In this document: positions 54,101-64,000 of the stretch, piece after piece
Position numbering within the stretch: position 1 is the first letter of the stretch
How the letters are laid out: the number at the start of each line of letters is the position of its first letter
Source of the DNA: Xestospongia bergquistia
Taxonomy: Eukaryota; Porifera; Demospongiae; Haplosclerida; Petrosiidae
Assembly: GCA_963965975.1 (NCBI GenBank)
Contig: OZ014423.1
Coordinates: 1,240,001-1,304,000 of the forward strand
DNA: 64,000 nt
Reading direction: 5' to 3'
The notes under the pieces: model-generated
The model's input: the letters and a program-made list of their open reading frames with translations, nothing else
What the model was told of the DNA's origin: nothing
The model's database searches: none
Translations under genes and position numbers: made by a program

Positions 54101-57100
54101 TAGCTACTGTGTCATTCCATTCTTCTAGGCCAGGAAGTGTGTCCAAATGTTTACGAGAATCGTCAACTAAGAAGTGAGCATTCAGATGTACTGGGAGGTA
54201 GCTAGATATGTTCATAGGAAGAGAGCAAAACAATGAACCATCTAGTGGTTCTGTAGTGTTGAGTTGAGCAGCAACACCTCCAAATGCCTCTAAGCCTCTC
54301 TTCTCTGCTTTAGTATGTATGGTAGAAAGCTGTTCAGATAGGCTGAAACCACTTCTCTTACTGATAATCCATTTTGATATAGTTTCATCTGTATCAATGT
54401 TCTCCACCTGATGGGTTATTGTAGTCTCACATATTAAATGTTTTGGAATAGTTCCTTTACTACCAACAGTGAGGTTAGTAGATCCAACATCAACTGTAAC
54501 TGATGTAGTAAAGTGATGATTAATTTCACCATTTTTTTTGATTTCAAATACAGAAATATTTTTGATGTGGTTTAGAAAAAGAAGCATGTTCTCAGATGAT
54601 GCTTTGAACTTTTTTAAGAGTGTTTCCACATTAAACACATGATGAGCCTTGCCTTCAACAAACCATTTTTCATTCTTGATTGTATCACTAGAAAATGTTC
54701 TGAAGTAATTAACACGTGGATCATGTCTAATTAGTGGTAACCTAAACACAACATAGCCTTGACTGGTGTCTTCAAAGCAATCTGATAAAACTTTCATTTT
54801 GTCAAATTGTTCAACCAGAAATGGTTGAAATTGGTCTGGAAACTGTTCCATGTGACTCTGATTTACTTTCCATCGTCTACCAGGTTTTAGTTGAGTTGTT
54901 TTCTTACAATACATTCGCAGAGGATCAAATACACAGAAATCCATTGGATTCCCTTCAGAAGCAAAAGACACAAAACTAGGACAATCAGTAAGATGGTATG
55001 ATACATTAAAACCAATCCCAAATCGACCAATAGTGTCAGCAGTGTCTCCTTTGCCACCTCTGCCCAATTTACAGATACCTTGAATGTCCTTTTCTGAGAA
55101 AGGTCGATTGTTATAGACACACAAAGCTGGTGTGGATTGTAGCTTTTTCCAATTAGGTGCGTCAGATAATAATTTGTATTTACGATGATTTACTCTGTGA
55201 TCTAACACAAAGACAATTTCAGTGGCTTGAGCATCGTCAGCATTCTGTATAAACTCTCTGAATATAGAAGTATCTGCTGGATACTTCTTAAGTATTCCAT
55301 TGAGACGATCTACTAAATCTTCTGATTGACCAAATGGAGTTCCATCAAGAAATGTATCGTCTTCAAATTCTTTCATGACAGCATCAATGAGTTCATAGGC
55401 TCCCAAATTTAGAGCTCTCTCTCGAGGGATAGTTAGATGAATGAAGTGGCCACCTTTAGCTTTGAAATCTGCATACACTGGCAGCTCAGCTATCCATTCT
55501 TCTTTAAGATTGCTATCACATAATAGTGTTGAGGCTGGACGAAGAATACCATCTTTATCTGGTAGAAAAATTTCTGGCTTAGGTTCGGACTGACAAAAAG
55601 ATGGCATGTATTCTATCCTTTTAGTCAGGATATTAACAAAGTCTAGTAATTCATCTGGAAGTCTTTGATCCAGTTTGTCTTGATGTATAGTTTCCAACAA
55701 ACCAATAAGGTAATCAAGTGTTGCTTCTCTCATAACTCCAACTACTTCAAAGAAATCAGCATATTTTAAGTTGGAGTCTGATAGAGAACACAGGTAAGGA
55801 TAATATTGTTTGTCTTCCCAACTATGAAGGACTTGTTTAGGTGAAAGAAGCATTCTATTTTGCCATATACAATTCCTGGAAGAAAGTCTACTTTTAATAG
55901 CTTCTTTGTCTGTTTGGCTTTGCAAGAATTTATATATTGAAGGAAAAATTTTCTCTTTCTCCAAGAACTCAATTGTTTTCTCATCTAACATTTGATCATT
56001 GAAATGCTCAATGAGACAACACAAATGATCTAGGACATCATCTACAGTAGGTTTATTGTCATCAATTCCTAAATACTCAACTACTTTTTCTACTTCCATG
56101 CTATTATCAGTAACAGGTAGACTAAACAGAGGTCTCTTAGAGAAAACTAGTGCAAAATGTTGAGGTGATAATAGTTGCAATGGCATCAAGAAACTTTCCT
56201 CAGTTGTGCACCATGGAATGGATATTTCTGCTGGTTTGGATGCTGCTCTGAGAAAGGAGATCTTTCTTAGGGCAGCTATTCTTTCCTTTCTTTTACTCCC
56301 AGCTATTGTTGATGGCACTAAATACATACTTGGATATCTATTTTTTTTCTCTATACAGTCTATATACTCCAGTAGTCTAATCATCCTTTCATTAGCTTTT
56401 GTCTGATCACTAGCTCCAATTACAGCCACTTGATGTGCCCTTTCAGTTAATTCATCAATAGGTAGTTCACTTGTAATCATTTTCAAATGAACCAAAGTGT
56501 TCATGACACTATCAGTCTCTCGAAACATTTGATCAGGAAACCGACCTTCTTCTGGATCATACAACTTAGCAATAGGAGTACAACGTGTGTCAATAAGTTC
56601 TTCTGGTCTCACTAAATGTCCAGAGATGTCTACTGGAATACATGAAGTAGATTTTAGTGGTTGAATAGCCCAATTGAAAAACTTATTATGTGAATAATAC
56701 TCTTCATGAAGTTTTGTGAGTACAAACAAAAGGTGTTTGTTTCTAATTGAGACATCAGTAGAACTGATATTTGGTAAAAGTATTTCCTTAAAGAATCGTT
56801 CATAGTTGAATAAATGAGTCTCATTCAAAGAAGCTTTTAATAATTGATGGATATGATATGGACATTTAACAATACTACAGTCATGTGATAAAAGTAACTG
56901 TATGGCTTCGTTCAATATTTCTTTAGGTAAATAAGAACCACCTGTAAACAAGAAAGCTGATTGAGGACTGATCCATTTTCCACCATTAATTTCAGACCAG
57001 ACAAGCTTTTCATTACTATTTGAAAGGATTTGTTTTACTGATTGTGAAAACACTTGTGTTATCCAGTTTTGTCTGCCAGTACCAGTAGTTGCAGTATACT

Positions 57101-60100
57101 CACCTGGCCATAGAGAATAATACTGTTTTAAACAGGCCTCCTTTGCATCATTATTCAATCGACTTAGATTCATTTGCTTGCACAAAGTAGACAAGGCATG
57201 CTCTAATGCAAGAGGTAGTGAATTCTGAATCAAACTCCTATTCCATTCATATTCTGGACTTCTGTCTGCTTCTTTGAGACCTCTACGATCTTTACCAACA
57301 TCAAAGAAGCCATTGACATGAAAAGGAAGGTAACTGCCAAGAGGCAGAGGAAGAAAGCAGAAGAGACAGCCATCATTTTCAAGTGATTGAGGACAGTCAT
57401 TAGAAACTGATATAGCTAATTCAGCTAGTGGAACTAGTCCTAGCTTGGCTTCAGTTGTAGTAGAGAGGGCTGAAGCTATTAGGTACTGTGACATTTGATT
57501 TTTAGAGTTCACATTATCAACAACTTTGATTGAGCAATTTGAACAGACTGGTTTTTGATTTAACTGAGGGTTTCTTATTAGTTGGATCCTTGACTTATGA
57601 TCTGGTGATTGTTTATGTATCTGAAACTGGACTTTCATTTCTTTGGGGCTCTTGACACCTTTTTCTATAATCAATACCTCTAGTGAAGTAATATGTTTAA
57701 GAAAGAGAATAAGATTTGAAGCATTCTTTTGTAAATCTTTTATCAATTGTTCAATGGCATAATGATCATAATGATCATTTGAGATTTCACTTCTTGGAAA
57801 GCCGCTCATTCTAAGAGGAAGCCGAAAGATTGTCCCATTAAATCCATCTCCAGTGAGCTGGAAAATATTGCAACCAAACAGACCATTAAAAGGAGAAAAC
57901 TGGTCTTCATATACTGCCAATCCTTCTCTCTCTTCAACAAGGTTAATTCTCATACCAGGCTCATTGTGGGACACTCTATCTCCAAGATATTTTGTGTGTG
58001 GATCAAATATTGTTAGAAAGTGGCGACTGACAAAACTGGGGACATCAGTGAGAGAATAACTGGCACAGAAACCCACTCCAAATCGACCCGTCTTCATTGG
58101 ATCTTTCATTTTAGTTTCAGCAGCCAACTCACAAATATTGTCAAAATCTTGATCAGAGAATGTGGCATTGTTGTAAGCTACCACTGCTGGACCTTGCCAA
58201 TGCTCCATTTCCTGCTCAAAAAGATATTCTTTTCCATGAGTCCTCCAGTCCAACAAAAGTTTAATTTCAGTAGCTCCTGCATCATCAGCATTTTGTATGA
58301 GCTCTTTAAAGACATCAATATTACCACTATAGTCATTAACTATACCACTGATACGTCTAGTTACTCTTTCCTTTGGGCCTGCTTTAGTGTAAGTAAGCTT
58401 CAATTTTTCTGATGGAGCAATTCGTTTGCTTAGTGGTTCCACACCAAAATATTGAGCAGTTATAGGAGGTATTTCTCCATGAACAAACTTGTACTTGCTA
58501 ACACCTGCACCAACTCTTTGCCTGATCCATTCTCGATCATCATAAGTACAGTCTTTGGCTGGACATAGCCTGTTTTCAGTTGTAGGCAGAAGAACATCTC
58601 CTGAACTCTCATACTTGTTTTCTTCAAGATATTTCACTATTTTAATAGCCATTTTTAGATAGTGATCTGGTAGTTGTCCAATTGGAAACTTTGAACTTAT
58701 TGCTTGCAGTGTATCTACTATCTCTGCTAATGATAGGGTTTTACGCATACCAGCTCTAGCAAATAAATTGCCATAAACACTCATTTTAAGATCTGAGGAC
58801 ACAGTGTGTACAAGTGGATTTAATGGTAGAGGACTTCTCCATACAAAAGATGATGTTGACATAAACATATAATGTCCCTGTTCATTGGGCCACCATATCC
58901 ACTTAGTAGGCAATGCAGAAGGGTGAACCTCACTATAGTATGTATTAAGGTAGCTGTAAATGTTATGGATTAATTGAGATACTTTGTCAGCTTCAGACAG
59001 ATTAGTAATAGGTCTAGTTACACTGTTTACAAGTATTTGAAGCTGTTTGATGACATTCTGCATAGAAGGTGAGTAAAAATATCCCTGAACTTTAGGTGGA
59101 CAAACGACTTGATTTCTGCTGTAATAACTAGATAACACAGGTAATACACTACCAATGATATAAAGATTAGTGTTATGGTGGCAGATATTGCATGGAGCAT
59201 CAAAAGAGCTTTTCTGTTCTGCTCCTGCCCATTGAAGAAATGAAGGATAATCTTCTGGAGGAGACCTCTCAACAGCAAGAAAACGCACCCTTTGTAATTC
59301 TGACATTAATACATCTATTAAACGTGGATTGGTAGCAATGAGCTCTAATATATAGCAACTCCTTTGAATTGCAGCATCTCCTCGTAGTAATTGTACAGAC
59401 CCTGCTCTCTCCTTCATGAAAGACACCAAACTAGGAGGGTCATTCATAAGTGAACTCCATGACACAATACCTAATCTCATTAGCTTGGATATCACATCTT
59501 TCTTCCAGTAGATATCATCAGGAAAAACAGGATCAAGTGATGAATCATATAATCTCTCAAACTGCTCATCTTTAATGTTATAAAGCTGTGAAGCTGTTTT
59601 GCAAATAGCTGTATTGGCTTTTGTGCGTATGAATGGCTCTGATTGTAGTACTTTTAACAAAGACTTTGGTGGTGAGTTCATTTTGTTTAACATCCACACT
59701 ATAAGCTCATCTCCATTGCTCCAACAAGAACTGGCTTTACACTGTTTTAATGCAAAAGGTAAGATTGAACTGATAAAAAGAGTTTCGTTATTTTGACAAC
59801 CATAATCAAGTTTATTTATAAGCTTAACTACTACTTGTTCTCTATTGCTCAGAATATTTGGAGGATATTGGAGTGATGGATCAAACTCAACATGAGATAC
59901 AGGCAAAACATATGCTCTACAATGAAGAGATACTAATTGTACAGGATTGGCACCAACACCAACTTCAAATATTGGTAGTTGTGAGATTAATTTAGCAAAT
60001 GAAATACCTCTACTAGAGTAATAATACTGAGCAATAAGTACACGAAGATAACTCTTTTCATCATTGTTGAGTGAAGAAATAACTGAAATACCAGCATTGT

Positions 60101-63100
60101 TTATATACTGGAGTACAGTGTGGATGTTTATCTGTAGAATGTATTGTGAAATTGATGGATGACTAAAGACAAATGTGTTATAAGAAACAACAGTGGCACG
60201 CATTTTTCTAAGCATGTTGGCCAGTAGGGCTTCCTCTCCATCTTTTTCAACAAAATATGAACCAGAGTTAGCTACAGGTAGAGGTAAAAGTGTGACATTG
60301 GAGTTGATAGTTGAGTTTATTAGTTGTTGTGGTACTAATGGTAGTCCTACAACTGATGGTAAAGTAGTTTGGTGTCTACTAAGCCATGTCCATACATCAG
60401 AGATCCATTCTGCTGATGGATGGCCATTTCTACCTGGACACCAAGTAATGGGTTGATGAAGTCTATAACTTGGACACCACGATTGAATACTTTTAGGAAG
60501 AAGGTAGCTACTTATAACCTGAGGGCTTAGCATTCTAAGTTGAAGAACTTGCCATTGTGCTAACTTGGCCATTTTACTTTGTACTGATTCACTAAGTGAA
60601 GTGTCCATGATTTGGCTCTCAACACCAGGAAGAAACTTCAAGACATAATTAGACTGATAGTCACTGACAAATACATACTCTTCATTTGTACAAGCTTTCT
60701 GTTTGAAAACCTCAACTCTAAAGTTACTTGTATTCAAAGGAAGTAGTTTCAAATTAACAAGTTCATTATAATTATATTGAGTAATGTCATACAAAACACA
60801 CTCCAAAAGTGATTGGAGAGAATCTTTGTCATGTAATGACATCATTCTTAGAGCTTGTCTTACTAATGTAGGCTGAACAGAACGCTGGTTCATTGTAAAA
60901 TGCTGTCCGCATTCAACAAGTGTTTCGCGCACATCATTGGGAAGACTCACAACTGGCATATTAGCTCTGATTAAAACCTCAACAGCCACTTTCCCAAGTG
61001 GAAATGTAGGACTAACAGGAAGATAATAAGCTTCATTCAAGCAAACCCACCTTCCATTGTTAGCAGGTGACCACAGTAAAGGAACATTTATGGCTCCTTG
61101 TAGAGCTGGCTTCACCAATTCATTCCAGATAGGTTGGTATCTCACCCTTGAAATTAGTGGCCAAGCTGCATATGGATCTGTGATCTTACCTTCAGAACCC
61201 AATACTGGAAGTGGAGTTCCTGCATACTTAACTAAGTGCGTTCGACAGGCAAGCAGAATAGAATACAGTGGTGCTACATGCTTGTCTAAAAGTGCTTTGT
61301 TCCATAGAGCTTTTTGACTTTTGTTGTCGCTGGCTGGCCATTCTATGGAACGACGATTATCACTAACAGCAAAGTAACCATGTATGTTGATGGGAAGATG
61401 TGTAGTGTTTGGTAAAGGAAGAAAACAAAATACATGTCCTTCACTATGACCTTGGGCCTCTTCACACCATGGCAAGGACATGGCAACTTTCCTTAAACCT
61501 GGTTGAAGCTGCTGTACACAGCTGGTAATATTACTGGTATTACAAAATGGCAAAGCTAGATTGCTGATAGTAGCCATTTGAGGGAGTGGAGCAGCCACAC
61601 CAACCCAAGGAAGGATTTCTAGCTCTTGACTAAGCTGGAGTATATCACGATCTGTTGACCCAATCATGTTCATCACTAGCCAGTGATATGACTGTGTAGG
61701 AGTTTGTCCTGGTCGATTATCTTCTGTTATTATGGTCATTGAGTAAACCCGAAGAGAACAAGTATGAAATCCACTTTCAACAAGTTTTATAAGAGCTTCT
61801 CTCTCTTGTTTGATTGGATACATCTGCGAAGGCTCAAGTGAGACTTTATACACAAGTTGGTCATTGTCATACAAGCTAATCTGTTGAACATATTTTAGAA
61901 AAAGCATAATAATTGGAGCTTCTTTGATGAAAGAGTCATAGAGAAACCCTCTCACACGTTCCACAGGATATTCTGTTTTAACAATTTCTGAGTTTGAGCT
62001 GCGCCTGCGAAGTGCAAAGCGGAAAAGTGTTGCATTGTAATTTCTTGTTGCACGTGTCAAACCAAAAATGCCATGAAAACATGATGCATGACCATCATAT
62101 GAAAGAAACTCATTTAAATCACCATCCCATCCTCTTCTGTCTAGTCCAGTGTGTCTCTTGTGAGGATCAAGGATAGCTGCAACATCAGTACTGATTACCA
62201 CTGGAAGATCTACAGTGAGGACAGTAATGGCATTCTACATTAACATATCTATACTCTCAATGCTACATTGACATATGATGCTACAGATTTGGTGTTATAA
62301 AATTAATTGTACAGAAATATATTCTCTTCATAATGCTATTAATTCATTAAGCATTAATTATGGCGCCTGAGGTCTGCACGTAGTACTTTTATATGCCCAT
62401 ATATGGCTATGTATGGGAACTGATTATTGTACACATGTTGGGAATGAATCACAACTATAAAACAAAAACATGACTGTACATATATGGTTTGTCTTTGGTT
62501 ATGACCAATATTATCATAAGAGATGTGCTCTATTACACCTCTATATATATACTTGTTAAATGTAGGGGGGCCCTTACCAAGGAATTCATCCCTTATAAGT
62601 TAAACGTTGACACAGTCAGTTTACACATACATCACCTTTTAACAGTAAGTCTGAATTTCTTAGTGTATTTTTGAGAAATAAAGGTTTATTTTCTCCTTAA
62701 TATACTGTTTTCTTTTGATAATAAATTTCTCAAGAAAAGCAAGCTTGATTATATATGAAACTATCCACTTCTTAAGAATAACAAAACTTGACTAGTTCAC
62801 TGACCTGTTATGTGAAACACAGATAAGAAACCAACTCCAAATCGTCCTACTTTCAGTGCAACTTTTTCTTTCCCGCTATCTTCCATTTTTCCAAAATGTT
62901 GCCAGTCATCTTCATTAAATACAGCATTATTATAAGCATACAGTGCTGGTCCTTGAAAGACACTCATAGCAGGATGAATCAAATTATCTGTAGGATGTTC
63001 ACGAGTGTCAAGACGAAATTTGACTTCTGTAGCTCCAGCATCATCAGCATTTTGAATTAATTCCTAAAGTGAAAGTAAATGACAATGTCAAAAGTGCCAA

Positions 63101-63792
63101 TGTGTATATACATAGTTTTACATGCTATAGAATAAAATTATTAAAATTATGTCTTTCACTTTCTATGTAATCAACTCATCATACTAAAGTCAGTTCACTT
63201 ATTTTTCCATAGTATTATTAAATATATTCATTGTCATCAAGTTATTCCTACTATGTCATTTCAGTTATGATGAATAGTCAAATAACTACTACGAATTGGC
63301 CATAGACCAAATAGTGCAGATAACAATGTAATGCCCGTCTAACAAAATGGCTACCCAGAAAAGATATGACAGGGAATTCTTTTGTTTATAAAACAAACAC
63401 AAGAAACACATGAGGAATCCATTGATCATATGTATATATATAATTATATATATAGAGGGAGAGAGAGAGAGTTTCATTAAATATATTCATTAAGTTCATT
63501 GGTTAAAACACGTACTAGTGATTTAGTAATTTGGATCTTTTCAAGATTGAAACTCCATTTTATATGTTCCTTACTTTAAGAATTTGACCTCCATCAGGAT
63601 ATCTTTCAAGAGTTCTTGCTATGTGCTTAGTAACTGATGGAGGTTCAATTTGTATACGTCGACGCTTCTCTATAAAATAGTTAAAAAATAAATTGCAATC
63701 AAGTAAAACAATAATCCATAATGTAATACGAAGTTATGAATAATAATAATTATTACTATTATTATGAACTATCTTTTAATTTCACCTGACAT
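48187..63792 (-). CDS. SACS: Sacsin-like giant protein with three SIRPT repeats, HEPN domain and C-terminal PARP domain
   Basis: Five exons fit exactly: 63786-63792, 63575-63669, 62805-63063, 48848-62209 and 48187-48791. They total 14,328 bases with the stop, giving 4,775 residues. Three HSP90-like ATPase repeats show (E/F)(L/F)IQNADDA followed by GRFGVGF or GRFGIGF: the N-terminal one from 63063, the second near 58280, the third near 55230. A long helical region follows, then HEPN (AEMWLQQAKADYLAAQNLY near 49540-49610, CFLSHDVVEKCIKG near 49220-49260), interrupted by an acidic insert. The last exon adds a PARP catalytic domain (IERIQNKLLWQ, LFHGTSYNN, GNYFATNASYS). The human sacsin ubiquitin-like N-terminus is missing, and no DnaJ HPD motif was noticed. 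Human sacsin is a chaperone-linked cytoskeletal protein; a PARP fusion is not its usual form. Confidence 0.9.
62210..62804. other. Intron 3 of the sacsin-like gene
   Basis: A 595-base intron with GTCAGT donor and CTGTAG acceptor on the minus strand. It contains another CCATATATGG decamer (about 62388-62397) but no recognised gene or transposon. Confidence 0.7.
63064..63574. other. Intron 2 of the sacsin-like gene
   Basis: A 511-base AT-rich intron, with a short GA run at about 63458-63471. Nothing else is recognisable. Confidence 0.7.
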
Positions 63793-64000
63793 GATACTTC
63801 TACTCGCTGTCCATTCACAACAGCTCAGTCAAAGAACTTAACAGAGACACTATGACGAAGAATACTAAAAGGTAATGAATGACTAGCGAACTTGATAAAT
63901 GATATATATGTGAGTGCACTAGAAAAGCCAATTACTACGAAGATCTTCAGTTCGTCGTAGCCACACCTATTATTAACTACCGATGAAATTAATTAAGGCA
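63793..64000. promoter_or_regulatory. 5' flank of the sacsin-like gene
   Basis: About 200 bases upstream of the short first exon, presumably the 5' UTR and part of the promoter. No specific motif is called. Confidence 0.4.

Noticed and set aside
48848..62209. Giant intronless sacsin exon as a retrocopy
   Set aside because: It is flanked by in-phase introns with good splice sites and three upstream exons, and a giant exon is typical of SACS.

Overview
This window reads as AT-rich, intron-dense metazoan nuclear DNA, most likely from a demosponge of the Amphimedon type. The evidence is short GT-AG introns (often about 50-60 bases), a DOCK-family gene with a metazoan SH3-DHR1-DHR2 layout, a sacsin-type gene with a giant exon, and a tandem family of Death-domain proteins with lineage-specific modules. 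The species is an inference, because no marker gene was compared.

Region 1 (1-33458) is a cluster of five paralogous genes, called here A (minus, <1-6070), B (minus, 7097-14259), C (minus, 14726-20116), D (plus, 20979-26116) and E (minus, 27205-33458). Each joins one or two N-terminal Death-type domains to a Cys-containing module (LCGCxxC...GC), often with a second, degenerate copy of it. A low-complexity or zinc-finger linker follows, then a C-terminal UPF1/MOV10/HELZ2-like superfamily 1 helicase. C and D keep a CCCH-type zinc finger; A and B have Pro/Tyr/Ser-rich linkers instead. E looks like a chimera of an A/B-type N-terminus and a C-type helicase, and carries two Death domains. A Death fold attached to a nucleic-acid helicase resembles the CARD-helicase logic of RIG-I, so I propose the cluster as candidate innate RNA sensors. 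Its gaps hold an alpha-kinase remnant, helicase and promoter fragments left by gene turnover, shared upstream blocks with CArg-like sites, and two copies of a MITE-like element inside introns.

Region 2 (33863-46753, minus) is a complete DOCK1/2/5-type Rac exchange-factor gene. It has many exons and many microsatellites, several of which form the pyrimidine tract of 3' splice sites.

Region 3 (46700-48800) holds a tandem duplication of about 1.1 kb. It copied the DOCK first exon and 5' flank together with the PARP-encoding end of the next gene. A perfect 12-base-arm inverted repeat sits at the junction.

Region 4 (48187-63792, minus) is a sacsin-like gene with three HSP90-type ATPase repeats and a HEPN domain. 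It is spliced in frame to a C-terminal PARP catalytic exon. The predicted protein is 4,775 residues, with 13,362 bases of coding sequence in one exon. Sacsin repeats, HEPN, PARP and HELZ2/ZNFX1-type helicases all recur in antiviral or conflict proteins, so the neighbourhood may be an immune locus. That functional reading is inference.
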